From contig JAKOGI010000445.1 of assembly GCA_029747015.1 (NCBI GenBank), positions 186,001-250,000 on the forward strand: a DNA stretch of 64,000 nucleotides, read 5' to 3'. This DNA comes from Carnegiea gigantea. Its lineage: Eukaryota; Streptophyta; Magnoliopsida; Caryophyllales; Cactaceae. This document shows, piece after piece, positions 11,985 to 24,230 of the stretch (within the stretch, counting starts at the first letter, position 1; each line of letters opens with the position of its first letter). The notes under the pieces are model-generated. The model saw nothing but the letters and a program-made list of their open reading frames with translations, was not told where the DNA came from and made no database searches. The position numbers were made by a program, and so were the translations under genes.

Positions 11985-13885
11985 AACTCCCTCATGCTTA
12001 AACCGCTGCTTGTTCTTAAGCAAACACTAGATAAAACCAACAAGGGGAGATGCATCTAGGACTCAAAACATGAAACCTTTTTAAAATAGTTAAGTTATAA
12101 CATATCACAAGCAAGAATATTGATCAACGGCCACCCCAAATAGTGCCCAAAACATTTCAAAATCAGGAGAAGGAGAAGGTTTTCGAAGAAGTATAAGACC
12201 ACAAGCTTGGTATCAAACTTGATCACACCGAAAGAACCACAAACTACATCATGTGAGCACATTGAATTGATTAGAGCCAAATAGACTAATAGAACCTCAC
12301 TTTTAGAAACTGTGGATCACTCCCGCTCATGTGTTTAAAATATAGCATAGGTTTACTCAAGACTCATTCCAAAGATGCAACTATTATATGCTTGACAAGG
12401 CTCTCAAATTCTCCTTCACTAGAATGCAATGTGCACAAGACAATTAAGAGGACTTTGTATGGGTTATAATATGGGCTAAAAAGGGTTAAGGAAAAGGACT
12501 TGACAAATGAATTTGGGACAATGTGGAGCTACTTAGCCAAATGACTAAGGAGCAACCAACAAACCACTAATTAATTATGATGTTCACCAACACTCCAAAT
12601 CTCAAAAACATAATGAACATACACCAATGAATCAAATAAGAAATGGATTAATAAAGAAAGGAATTCAAGCTATTTACATATCTATTGCCAATCACTTATT
12701 CACTCTTTTTTTTGTTTTTTTTCTTTTTCATGAAATGAAACGAAAGTTGCAATTATTGAAAGGCATAGAATCACTAACTGTCAACTCACAACCAAATATA
12801 TATATACACATAACCTAAACAAGAGGGAATCAAAGTAAATGCTCAATATCATCAATCCCTCAATAAACCAACATACCAAAGCCACCTTAAAGTTAATTGT
12901 CACCAAAGCCACCCACTACATACATGAAGTGATGCTCCATAGACTTGGCTTAAAGGTAGGAATATGTGTTTGGCCAAGGGCCAATATGAAGGGATCATAA
13001 CAAAGACGGATATAGGCTCAAAGAGGCTAGCAAAGGGGGAAAAAACATGTAATACAAGGGTAGGCTATTTGGCTATATGGCTAAAATAACCAAAGAAAGA
13101 AATGCCTTTACCATATCATCAAATATATACATGCTAATGTGGCTTTGAGTAAGAGTCTAGGCAAGTTCTAGAGATGCAACATGTAAGAGTCACACACATG
13201 AAAGAAATATGGGACTGAATATAATGAATTAGTACAAATAAGGCTCAAAATCTCACGGGACATCTACCAAAGTCTCATTAAGTTCATAAAATGACTCTAT
13301 GTACAAACATTAGTGCTAACAATTCCAATGAAGCAATAAAGTTCTCAATCAAGACAAGGGTCAAAACAAGAAGTAGTTACAAAACCTTCAAAAATTTTAA
13401 CACCAAAAGGGATTACATATCAAAAGTTACTCAAGCTTATGAAAGCTATTTTGCCTAAACAAAAACATCATCGGAGGTTATCCACACCATCCCTATATGT
13501 AATCTTATATGCAAATCTAAAATGCAACTAAATGTAACATGCAAACAAAAAGAAACCTAAAACTATATGCCCTAACTAGTATGCAAACTAAAAACCAAAA
13601 TAGAATATGTAGAAACTTTCCCAAATGCTTAAATAAAGCATTATTATTTAAAGGAAAGAGGGGTTAAAGAAGGGAATGAGAAAACAACAAAGAACAATCT
13701 CACCAGGGTAGGCGCTGGGCACACCTAAGCTATGCGGCCTCGTAATAACCGGGGCACATGGAGCATCAGCCGCTCCATCACGATGTCAAGACTCAACTCA
13801 TGAAAGCAGACGCCGTTAAAGCATGCAGGAGCCTATCAAACTCCTGGGACCACAATTTTGAAAATACAAGGTAAGGGACAATAAC
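11985..13885 (-). other. Non-coding 3' interior of element B
   Basis: About 1.9 kb without a readable protein. It holds the polypurine tract at its low end and stretches shared with the 3' region of element E. It also holds a GC-richer patch at 13,710-13,860 just downstream of the gag remnant. Nothing else was recognised. Confidence 0.6.
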
Positions 13886-14880
13886 CTAAGTCACACCAAA
13901 AAGTATAAGTGTCCTCTTAACCTTATCAAAGCCCATAGCAAAATCATAGAAAGAATTAAAGAATGTAGTCCATATGATTTTTCTAGGCAAGTCCTCTAGG
14001 CTTACACAGTAAGGATCAATGGAGGGATCATACCCTCTTAAATAACCTAAGGACACATAATCTTCAGCATTCCCACCAAGCATATTAAACATGTTCTCAT
14101 CATAGCTCAAATCAATATTAGCATCACAAATCATAGGATTATCATTAAGCACCTCGATATAGTACTCGGGGGAAGGAGAGGGTTGTAAATACATAGGTGA
14201 AACATGGGAATGATCAAGAGGATTGTTGAGAACAATATTATCAAAACCAAGGCTAGGAGACTCCTCATACATAAATGCATCATGTGACCCCTCCAAGGGC
14301 ATCTCAACTAGATCGTGCACCTTATCAAAAGTATCTCCTGACTCAAAACATGCATCATTAACATCAAACCTAGCAACTCCCCCAAAAGGCTCACCTGCCT
14401 CATGCCCCGTGCACTAAGTTAAAGGAAATGATGAATCATATAAGGTTAGGACAACATCATTATTGTCCCAGGGTGATACAAAGTCCGACTGAGCATAGTA
14501 TGTTTAATAAGGACATAAATTAGTTTCATGGTCAGAAGAATTACAAAAATCACACCAAAAAGGGGTATAATAAGATCTAGAATAGAATGCACAAGGATCA
14601 AGAAATGAATATCTGGAAACACGACTAGCCTTCTTAAACTCAAATGAATCCCAAGCAATCAACTCGAGCAAATAACGTGCCTCATCAACATTTTTAGCAT
14701 GAAAACCCTAAAACTTTAAAAGAGCTCAGGTTTTACTATTCACACCCTTATCAATAATGGCCAAAATTTCTCATTTACCCACATAATAACCACATTGAGC
14801 AAGAAATGCATTCAAACGCTTAAAATACCTCCAAAATAATTCATGCTCGAACTGGGGGAAATGGAAAATTCTCGTTGTTT
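13886..14880 (-). pseudogene. Element B gag-like protein with CCHC zinc knuckle, broken
   Basis: Reading on the minus strand from 14,880: FWRYFKRLNAFLAQCGYYVGK, then a stop, then EARYLLELIAWDSFEFKKASR (near 14,630-14,690). A CCHC knuckle of spacing C-X2-C-X4-H-X4-C (CDFCNSSDHETNLC) follows at 14,513-14,554, then a stop, then an acidic tail that is open from 14,320 to 13,886 (144 aa) and contains NIDLSYDENMFNMLGG and DPYCVSLEDLP. The knuckle and location just inside the primer site identify it as a gag-type nucleocapsid protein. In a living element it would bind retrotransposon RNA. Three in-frame stops before 14,400 show it is dead. The family of the acidic tail was not named with confidence. 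Confidence 0.7.
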
Positions 14881-14958
14881 TTTTTTTCATTTTCAATTTT
14901 AAAGAAAAATAAAATGCTTAGTCAAACCTATCAGAAAAAACCCAATATTCGATGCTAG

Positions 14959-14976
14959 TCCCTGGCATCGGTGCCA
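14959..14976 (-). other. Primer binding site of element B (tRNA-Asp type)
   Basis: On the minus strand TGGCACCGATGCCAGGGA lies six bases inside the 5' LTR. It differs at three positions from the complement of the plant tRNA-Asp 3' end (TGGCGCCGTTGCCGGGGA), the primer used by Athila elements. The differences are consistent with age. Confidence 0.75.
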
Positions 14977-14982
14977 AAAACT

Positions 14983-16335
14983 TGATACGGCCGCAAGTGC
15001 ACGGTGGCGTTGTAGCAAATTAAAGTCGATCCCATAGAGACTAGGTTGATCTATTAGGCTATATTCCCTTAAGATATACTAAGCAAATCTAAACTTTAGA
15101 TTGATATAAATACGAAGATAAGGAAACGACTATAACTAACTCAAGGGGTTTCAATTTAACAACTTCTAATTCACTAATTTTAAATCAATCAAGGAGAAAA
15201 TGCCTAGGAATTTATGTAGTTATAAAAGTTGATTGGATCAAAATGATGAACATGTGCTTTTCTCTAATCAGTTAATTTCGTGGAATCTTAATCTCCCCAA
15301 AAATCTAATCTATTCTTTCGAACTCAACCAAATTTACCTAAACTAAGCAAAGGTCATTCTTTTGAACTAATTTGCCTTTATCCAAGTTAAACAACTTCAA
15401 TTACTTTCTAGTCCTCCTAACATGCAAATCTCTCTTTCGAGATGACGTTATGTCAGGTTTTATTAAACAGTCCAACAATCAAATGTCACCTTTCAGTTTT
15501 TCACCTAATTGTTTCAAGTGTACAAGAAAAATTTAGCCAAAAATCCACTCACAACATGATAATCACTTGATAAAATGAAATCAAACCAATCGTAAAGATA
15601 AGCGCAATCCTTTAAATTAAAACATAATCTAACAACACTATCATAAACTACTAAATTCCTAGACAAAAATTAAACTATTCACACATTACTAAATTAAACA
15701 TCTAACTACTAAAATGATAAATCTAAAGAGAAAAGAGAAGAGAAGAGAGAAGAGTTTGCTCAGCCAAAATACATGCTTGAATCTTTCGAGTGTAGAACTC
15801 GATCCTGCTTCCTCACAAATCTTCTTCTTCTACTTGCTCTCCTTCACTCTAAACTAGAATCCTAATCTACTTCAAGGAAGGAAAAGGAAAGGAATGGGAT
15901 GTCTGTTGAAATAGGAGTGAAAGCCCCTTTTATGGCAAAGCTGCTGGAAGTCAAACAACTACGCATATAAATGACATTAAAAACTGCTTGGAAGTTGAAA
16001 AGCCATGAGCAAATAAATAGCCTCACAGGAAATAGAGACACCATGGATGGTGGCATCCACCACGAGCAGACCGTGGTATCCACTGCCTCGGTGTTTTTCT
16101 GTCCTTCTCTTTCTTCCCGGGCATGGCGACTGGGGGCATCCGTGGAGAGTCATAAAGATGACTTTTAAGGGTGAATTCTTGATTAAAAAGGTCTCAAAAG
16201 CTGCAAAAGTCATCAGAGCACTATATCCAAGCATAAAATGGGATTTTTGGGGCAAAATCTAAGCATAAAACTTATGAATCCCCTAAAAACGCATCAAAAT
16301 GACCCTAAAATGATATGCTCTATGGGTACTTATCA
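14983..16335 (-). repeat. 5' LTR of element B (1,353 bp)
   Basis: On the minus strand it runs from TGATAAGTAC at 16,335 to GCGGCCGTATCA at 14,983, directly followed by the primer site. It is the partner of 10,629-11,984. Confidence 0.93.
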
Positions 16336-16340
16336 TCATC

Positions 16341-17289
16341 AAGATCCGCCAAAGCCTGAATGAGTGCCTTTATTAGCTCCTTTGACATTTGTAAGGCATC
16401 GTAGACACTTAGACATACTGGTATTTGCTTGAGATGGGAGATGACATCATAACCAACTCTCTCTTCATAAGACCCTCAGTGAACTTGAAAAGGCACCGGG
16501 ATGGAAAGATCCTTAGGCTCTTTGGTTAACCCTCTATCCTTAGAGGCACCTTTGCTATTTGAGCTTGATAGGATTACTTCCTCTTCACTTTCTTCTTTAG
16601 CATTCCCTGATGTTAGCAATTTTTGTGGTGTCATTTTTCTTTTCCATCGCCTTTTACCTACTTCTAGCGGTTGGAGTTAACTATCGGACCGATGAGTCTC
16701 TTGGTTCAATTCTTGAATGGTGTTCACCGGATTGGCCTTTACTTCTTCCTACTCATGAGCCCAAGAAGCCATGTAGCATTGGACTGCTTTATCTTCTAGG
16801 CTGTTATCATCATTGGAGGAATAACTACTGAAGGAACCCTTGGGGTATAATCAAATAAACTTAAAGGGGTCTTAATTAGCGGTGTGTATTCACCTTCGAA
16901 AGTTATCTCCAACTTCTTTTTGGCCTTCGACTTCGTTTTTTTTTTTATTTCTCTTATTTTTATTTGTGGTGGCTTTTGACCTCAAACTTTCCTTAAGAGT
17001 GAGAAGGTTAGGCCACTTTTAATGAAATAGCCTCCTCTTGAAGTTTGCCAACCGAAGTCGACATCATCATAATCATATAATGTCGCCCATGCCTCTAGAC
17101 AAGGTCTAGGTAGAAATCATACAAGGTTAGTGCTCCTAGTGAAGGACAAGGGATGTCTGGAATTGCCCACACTATTACCACGTCATCATCGATAAAAAAA
17201 TTTGATAAGGACTCCATGAGGTGGTAATGACACCATTAGAATCCCCTCATTAAGTTCTGAGGATGATGCATAAGAGTCATCCTTTTGTT
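16341..17289 (-). pseudogene. Element A: degenerate linker between gag and protease
   Basis: This is the part of element A between insertions B and C. The minus strand gives words such as VIVWAIPDIPCPSLGALTLYDF (near 17,110-17,180) and YDYDDVDFGWQTSRGG (17,035-17,090). Their order resembles the poorly conserved segment between gag and protease in Tat polyproteins. A basic K-rich stretch follows near 16,950. There are no catalytic motifs and many stops. Assignment rests on strand, position and continuity with the flanking pieces. Confidence 0.55.
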
Positions 17290-19100
17290 TGTAGATGCCT
17301 AAAAATGGCATCTATTTTTGAATTACCCAATGATGAAAATCATACCCCAACTTGTGTACTTGAGGGCCCAATAGAGTGATCTCTAAAGATTAAGTCTGAA
17401 AGCGAAAAACAGAAAAGGCCAACTAAGCCCAGCTTGACAGTGTTCGACATCCAGTTGAGATCCACTCTAGGTAGCATAAAATTATTGACCTTAGCTATCA
17501 ATATTCATTCATTAAATAAGCTTTTTAATGACATATTATACGCCAAATGGAAAATATGTAAGTTGATTACTAACATGAGTCCTAAAAATGAAATATGTTC
17601 ACTATTTCACTTATATCTTCTTCTATAGTCATCCAAAATTTATCAAACTATTTTATAATAAGCTAGACTCAATAAGCTTTTGGGGAAAAAAGAATCACTC
17701 ACAATGAAGGTCGGATGATAAAGTTATGGTCAAAATAAATTGAGTTGTCTACAGCTCAACTTAGGGACCCAACTGGCTTTCTACTTAATATAGCCTAACT
17801 CGAACGGTAATTGGCCTAGTTGGAACCCGATCGAGTTCTATGGTCTTCCCTGTCTTAGCCCATTTTCATTTCTAAAATGTGTCTTAGCAAACAAAATCCT
17901 AGCTGAATCAATGCACCCATTTAGATTAAGCTTAATAAGACTAGAATAGGTTGCCTTTCTCTAAAGGGATTCAGCCTATCCCCACAACCACTATAAAAGG
18001 GGGGTTACCCCAGAGGTTAGAGGCACAAACTAGGTATCATTTCAGCATTAGCTGACACTAGGATTTAGAATGAAATGACAAAAATCGTGAGAGATTTCTG
18101 GCTGAATAATACTAGAAATTAGAATAGCAAAATCCCGAGAGAGATATTAGGAGCATTGTGAAGTAGGTATTTGATTGATCCTTAAAAGGCATCACTTTAC
18201 TCGGTTCATAGGTAAATCAGGTAGGTTATCTTGTGGGCATGATTCTTATCCCCTCTCTATCCTCTTACTTCATTTTGTTTATGATTTGTGATTTCAAATT
18301 GCCAAAGATGCAATCTTTAGATAGTTCCCCATTCGCTGTAATTGTTTACTTTATTTTTGACTAAAAACTACACCTCTTTGCGTTATTTAATGTGATTCAG
18401 ACTAATATGATGCATGATTATAAGATTGTGTAATTAAGATCTAATTTTTCATTTTAATCGTACAAACTATCAGTGATAACAAACAGTGATGCGATGCACC
18501 TCATCATATCACCAAACTATCACCCCTGAATTTGGATACTCCGTTCGAGCCTATAGAGTTTAGATGGTCCCCATACTAAGGATCATCCAGGGACCTTTTC
18601 AAAAGCCTTTTTGAAGAGAATCAACTATCCCTTTCGGTGTTCGTTTTGGTTGTCCCTATTGGTTTATGGTTTACTTCGAAAAGTAGTTTATAAGTTTTTC
18701 CTAAAACTTGCAACGACTGTATTAATTAAAGTTCATTGTCTTTCCTTATTTTTTTTCATTTATTTTCTTTTATATCATATTTCTAGAATGGGTAACCGAT
18801 TGGTTCAAGATATAGACATTAATACTGTCTGGAGCAGAATTTGGGCCTAGCTCTGTAAAGATCAAGCTAGGAGGATTGGACCTAGCTCTAGCCTAGGAAC
18901 TCGGTCAGGTTCTTTGACCAAGGCCACAGCCTAGTTCTCGAGGTCGAACCTGTAATTTAGTACCCTAAGCTGTTTTCTTAAAAAAATTTAAAAAAATCTA
19001 ATTTAATTCAAAAATATTAATAAGCATCCAACAAATAAGTCCGGCCACTTGTTAGTGAACGTGATCCAGGATAGGCTCCCTAGGGTTAGGGATCCTTATG
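17290..19100 (+). repeat. 5' LTR of element C (about 1.8 kb)
   Basis: It starts TGTAGATGCC and ends GGATCCTTATG, aligned with TCCTTACA at the end of the right LTR; the terminal CA has become TG. It shares long blocks with 35,619-38,298, for example ACTTGAGGGCCCA near 17,358 and ATGATTATAAGATTGTG near 18,412. Confidence 0.85.
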
Positions 19101-19120
19101 TTGGTGACTCCACTAGGGAC
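19101..19120 (+). other. Primer binding site of element C
   Basis: TTGGTGACTCCACTAGGGAC directly follows the 5' LTR. It resembles the TGGCGACTC.GCTGGGGA primer sites of Ogre/Tat elements, which are complementary to tRNA-Arg. The tRNA identity is from memory of the lineage. Confidence 0.65.
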
Positions 19121-20889
19121 GTTTTTCTAAAATGGCTGAGATTTGAAATTCGAAATGCGAAATTATTGTAATTACACCTGCATTAAGCATTTTTGCATTA
19201 AAATGTGCTACCCTGATGGGATTGACAATGCCTCTAGGCAAGCCCTACTGTTACCTCTCAGGAGATCAATTGGTTAACTCAATGGGTTAATTAGACTCAA
19301 CTAAGCATGTAGTTAATCTACCCACTCGCAACACACTTCCTAATCCATATGATTTACCAAAGCAACTAAAATCTTCCATTCTTGCCATTCACCCCATTAG
19401 TGGCATATGAAGCATTTGGGTCATGAAATGATTATCTAGCACTTGTAACTTAGAACTCTAACTTGAAACGAGACTCATATGTGTGCTTGAATACGGTTTT
19501 GCATAATTCAACTTCCCTAACCCTAAGGACTATGTGCTTGAATGCGCTTTTGTATAATTCAACTTCCCTAACCCTAAGGACTATGTATTGATGCTCTAGG
19601 TCTTAGGATGGCTTAGATTAGGAAAGGTCAAACTTAATGACTAGGTTTAGGAATCAAAGTGGATTTGTGGCCAATAAAGCCCTAAGGGCTCTTGGTCTCG
19701 GAGCCGAATAGGTACTAACCTTAGTTTAGGGTACAAAAGATCATAATGAGAGGTATAGTCGAGCTTTAAAAAGCCTGTTTGGATGTTCAAAAGAGCATGT
19801 ATGTCAGTATTGTTTGGTAAGGTGCAGAAATTAGGCCCATTCCAGGAGTTTGGGCTTGAGTCAGAATTCGAAAAGGTAGAAGTCAGGTTTGGGCCGTTAT
19901 GGAGCCTAGTCGGTACCCCAGAGAGTCTGTTTACATTTAACTGAGTCTAGATTTAGGAAAAAAAGGTAAAAGTCAAGAAATCAGTCTTGGGCCCCAATAT
20001 GAAATGCTTTCAGTATACTGTAGTGCAGGTCCAGTCTAGTCACTCAACTTTAGAGTCCCCTGCAAGTCAGCATTCATAGGATAAAGTCAGTGCCCTAGGC
20101 TGTCAGCACACTGGCTCGGTTCATGGGTTAACATGGTCTATTTAGGGTCTTAGCATGTTAGTTGTAGGATACTTAGGGCTAAAGAGTCATTCATCATTTC
20201 ACCTCATCATACATGGTCCATGACTTCATCTAGGTCCAATGTTTGTAATGGTGCCTATTAGACCTTTAGAGCCTTAATCTTCTAAGGTGCACCTAATCAT
20301 GCTTCATATTCATAATGCATAAGTTTAATTAAGACTTGGATATTTGATTCATGTATAAGTCCATGGTCCATGCATCGTATTCCTTTAGTGTAGAATTCAT
20401 GGATGTGTGCATCTGGATCTATCCATAGGCTTTAACTAATCCACTCTAGGGAAACTAGACTATAGTCATGCTTAGACATAGTCTAGGCCCATGATTCATA
20501 TGAGCTACACTTAGACCCATATTTAGGTCTATAGATTTGCTATCTAAGCCCAACTTAGAGTAGTCTATGGTAAGACCTGATTTTGTGTAAAACCAATAGC
20601 CTAAATCTAACTTCATAACCTTATCTGCTCCCCAACCAAACTGTAAGTCATTAACCACTTCCTTTTACCATAGCTAATGTTGTTAACCTTTCATTTCCAT
20701 TATTCACATTAACAAAATTCAACTCCTCTAAACCATGACATTGTTGAAGAGGATATAGACAGCTAGGAAAAGAATATAAGCAGAGTTCACCAATTGGGAG
20801 ACTTCTATCTCAAGAGTAGTCCAAAAAAGCTCCACCTGATGGGTCACTGTCAAGGTCGAGATCCAAGTCAAGGTCCAATTCCTCATCAA
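19121..20889 (+). other. 5' leader of element C, with a 51-bp tandem duplication
   Basis: Long non-coding leader, as is usual for Ogre/Tat elements. At 19,482-19,532 and 19,533-19,583 the same 51-bp unit (tgtgcttgaat...aaggacta) occurs twice in tandem with four differences. No protein signal was found. Confidence 0.6.
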
Positions 20890-21760
20890 TTCCAATGGCT
20901 GGGAATTATGAGATCACTTAACTTATAAAGATGGTAGAGACGATATAGAGTGGAATAGAGGAGATTTAAAAGAAGATGGAATTGATGACCACTACCTTGT
21001 CAAGGGCACCCTAAAGGAAAATGAAGTGAAACCTCATAATGAGGACGGAGAAGATGATGGAAAGGGAGAGCTAGCTAAGAAGAAGGAAGAAGGAAAAAAA
21101 AGTGAAAAAGAACACTTCTCAAATTGATCTATGAGTAGATCGATAGAACAACTACTTAAGGATTCTTCTAGGTGTAACAATTACTTTAATGATTATATGG
21201 GATTCACTTCAATTACAAAAGGGAAATTACCTCCGAAGTTCACCATAACGGACATCAAGTTACATGGAACAGAAAATCCTCACCTTCATATAAGAAACTT
21301 TGTTAGTGTAATGATTCCAAAAGGAATTGACAAAGATATCTTCAACATGATCTTTCCTTGGACATTTGACAAGGACATGATGAGGTGGTATAATATTATT
21401 AACCCATGAAAGGTTATGAACTAGGGTGATATATGAAAAGAGTTCCTATATGAGTATTCATACAATGTTCACCTCCCAATTATATTAAAGACCTGGAGTT
21501 AATTAAGCAAGAGGAAAAGGGAAATTTTTCTAAGTTCCTTACCTGATATAGAAGGGAAAGGCCGCTCATATGGCGAACCGACCATCAGAGGCTGATCAAG
21601 TAATATTGTTTATCACGAACCTATAGCCGATATATAGGCACCATCTAAGGTTCAGGCCATTCAAAAACTTCATGGCATTAAACAATGTTTGCATGCTTAT
21701 GGAAGAAGAGTCTCGACATGAAAGGACCTCAGACTAGCCCAATTCGGGAGAATATGCTGA
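20890..21760 (+). pseudogene. Element C gag, degenerate
   Basis: An acidic, lysine-rich upstream region (to about 21,120) leads into an open stretch at 21,131-21,409. This encodes GFTSITKGKLPPKFTITDIK, then LHGTENPHLHIRNFVSVM, GIDKDIFNMIFPWTFDKDMM and RWYNIINP. This is the core of the gag found in many plant Tat-lineage elements. After a stop, continuing words appear in shifted frames: EYSYNVHLPIILKDLELIKQEE (near 21,450-21,510), NFSKFLT, and ADQVILFI-like text near 21,590. The reading ends near 21,760. In an intact element it would form the capsid. Here stops and frameshifts prevent that. Confidence 0.78.
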
Positions 21761-23881
21761 TATTTAGTTTGTTGTCAGGTCGTGAGTCTTGAAATTTCCT
21801 TTTCTTTTCCAATCCTAAGTCTAGGTTTGACGTAACCTTGATCGTTAATAAAATATCTTGTTTTCTTAGTTCCATATACTCCATTTTCTAGAATGCCTCT
21901 ATCCTGTGCCGAATCAGGGTTAAAAAAAAAATAAAGAAAAAGAAAGAAAACAGAGAGGCTAGCTTAAAAACCTCAAGGAAAGAGGGGAAAAAAACAAAAG
22001 AAGAAGACTAAGAATTTCAATATGTCGTCTAAAAAGTGAAATATCAAAATTTCTTTATAATAAGTCATGCATCTTTAAAGGACATGCCTAGGATGGTAGA
22101 CATTTTTTGACAACCCACATTATTCCTACGTTAAACTTGAAAAGTTACCACGTAGAACCCTTTGGTGCCTTTAAATGAGCCTATTTCTTTCATAGACACA
22201 TCTAACCTATCTAGGAAGTAGGAGCATGTCATAGGCGATATCAAAATCTGCAATCAAAAAGAAGAAAGTTTGGCCCAAATGGTCCTATCCAAGAAAAAAA
22301 AAACCCAAGAAAAAAAACCAAGAAAAAAAAAGATAAAAGAAAAAGAGAAAGCTCGAAAAGAAGGAGAATAAAGAAAGGAAAAATTACAGATTGCATCATC
22401 TGACACACTTGGAAAGTTCATAATGGCTATTTGAGTCTTCACGCCGACTCCCTTTCTTTGGTGCCCTAAACCTGAAGCCTACCTTAAAAATTCCTCCTGA
22501 ACGCATCCCTCCTTTAAGCTATATGTTCTTATTCTTGAACTACGATCAACATGATTCTACATTGGATATGTAGGCAACCTTAAAAGAGGCCTGGTCAAGA
22601 ACATTTATTTACATTAGATCCTTCGGTCCCCACAAAAAGGGGGGAAAAAAGGAGAGTAGCTGGTCCGAAACCTAAAAAGGATGACTTGGCAGAAGGAAAG
22701 TGAGAATAAAGCCTTGGTTTTTGAGGACAAGGAGGCATTCTATTATACCCACCAAATTAGACTTGGACAAATCATTCACTCACTTTACCACTATTTCTCG
22801 GTCATTTTAACCCCTAATTTCACTTCCATTCCAAAATGTAGGACTCTTGGTCCCAACCATGACTACAAATTCAATTCAGTAGATGCTCACTTTATATTCT
22901 CATCCTTTTCAAGTAGGCACTCATCCATTATGTAAGACAGGGGGTCCCTTATGTTTTCGAAGATAATTAAGGCTTCCGTCATGGTAAGTATTTCCTGACA
23001 AGGAGATAACCATATTCTTTACCAGAACCAACTATGGGCAACACCAACAAAGACATTTTTCTCTGCTACATCTCTACATAACTAGAGTTTACCAACTAGT
23101 AAATATTTCCTTGCATGGGAAGGCTCACATTTATTCTACAAGACTGGGAGCTACTTCAACCAAAGCTAGCCAAGGCACCTTCGGCTATCATATCCTCACA
23201 CATTTAGGGCTTCTGCAACAGTAAACAGAACTTGGTGGCTACCACTATTTTCACACATCTAGGCTTCTATTATAATAAATAGAAATGGGGGGGGCTTATT
23301 CAAAAAATGAGCACTTTAATGAACATTAAAAGTTACTCCTCTATTAACATAAAGATTCCCTATCCTGAGCAACTTATATCCCATGACATGCCCTAACCTA
23401 TGATATTTTGTAGCCTAACACCACTGTGCCTAATCCATCAGTCTTCTATACCTTAACCAGGCCTTATCTAATGGGCCCCAAACTTAGTATGAAATCTCCA
23501 CCTGCATGTATACAAGGCAAGGTCATCACATGCCTGCATAGTCAGCACGATTGAGTCTGCATAGTCATTATGCATGTATAGTCTCACTTAGATCAGCAAG
23601 TGCATTTGCATCAATATATGGCTTTTTAGCCTACTTACTAGCCCACCCTTTGCATTAATCACTTAGGAACCATGGATCGAAGAAGTGTGCCTCAGGCATG
23701 ATAGCAGCCCTATAGGAAGGCCCCCAGCCCTGGGTAGCAATGAACCTACATCAAAGGTTCTTAAGATTGCATGAACAACTGTCATGAAAGATATCTATCC
23801 TTTAACCTTTACCTTAAGTAGGCTCGGTCAAAGTGGGGGCTCCATTCTTAAAGCAGGATAGTCATCATCAACCTTGGACAA
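21761..23881 (+). other. Element C interior after gag; no pol, contains a PPT-like duplicate
   Basis: No RT, protease or integrase wording was found on either strand. An A-rich tract lies at 22,290-22,360. At 23,801-23,841 there is a segment (cctttaccttaagtaggct then caaagtgggggct) similar to the one that precedes the true 3' LTR at 35,581-35,615. Here it is not followed by an LTR. The CACTA element begins just after. Confidence 0.55.
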
Positions 23882-23884
23882 TTC

Positions 23885-24230
23885 CACTACAAGAAAATTG
23901 ATTTTTTGTAGCAATTTTATTGTAGCAAATTTAAATTTGCTACAATAATCTAAAAGTAGTAAAATAATTGTAGCATATTTAATATTGCCACAAAAAGTTG
24001 AGTGTGTTGTGGCAATTAGCCAAAATTGCCACAAAAGACATTTATGTTTTTTAAAAATGGGGTTAGTTTTAGAGGAAAATTTTTATCTAGTGAACAGAAT
24101 TCCCTCCTTCGTTTTTTCTTCAATTTGTATTTATTAGAATGCCTTGAATCTGTTTTTAGCCCCCTTCTGCAGACTTAAGGCGGTGGTATTTATAGTGGCA
24201 AACAAATAAAATTGCCACAAATGCTACCTT
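23885..24230 (+). repeat. 5' terminal inverted repeat and subterminal repeats of CACTA D
   Basis: Starts CACTACAAGAAA. Several copies of TTGTAGCAA, TTGCTACAA and TTGCCACAAA lie in both orientations to about 24,230. In En/Spm such subterminal motifs bind the TNPA protein; here that role is inferred by analogy. Confidence 0.85.

Larger units (their letters stand above)
10624..16340 (-). mobile_element. Element B: complete non-autonomous Athila-like LTR retrotransposon with 5-bp target duplication
   Basis: LTRs at 10,629-11,984 and 14,983-16,335 flank a 3.0-kb interior; on the minus strand they run TGATAAGTAC...TATCA. The 5-bp direct repeat TCATC lies at 10,624-10,628 and 16,336-16,340, directly outside the LTRs, so both ends belong to one insertion. 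A tRNA-Asp-type primer site and a polypurine tract (GCATGAGGGAGTT at about 11,985-11,997 on the minus strand) are in the correct places. The interior encodes only a broken gag-like protein with a CCHC knuckle; there is no protease, RT or integrase. It sits between the linker and protease parts of element A. The LTRs differ at roughly one base in ten over the first 120 bp compared by eye, so the insertion is not recent. Confidence 0.93.

Noticed and set aside
19510..19585. CCCTAACCCTAA words resembling interstitial telomere repeats
   Set aside because: Only two short units occur, each inside a 51-bp tandem duplication in the leader of element C; the plant telomere unit is CCCTAAA and no array follows.
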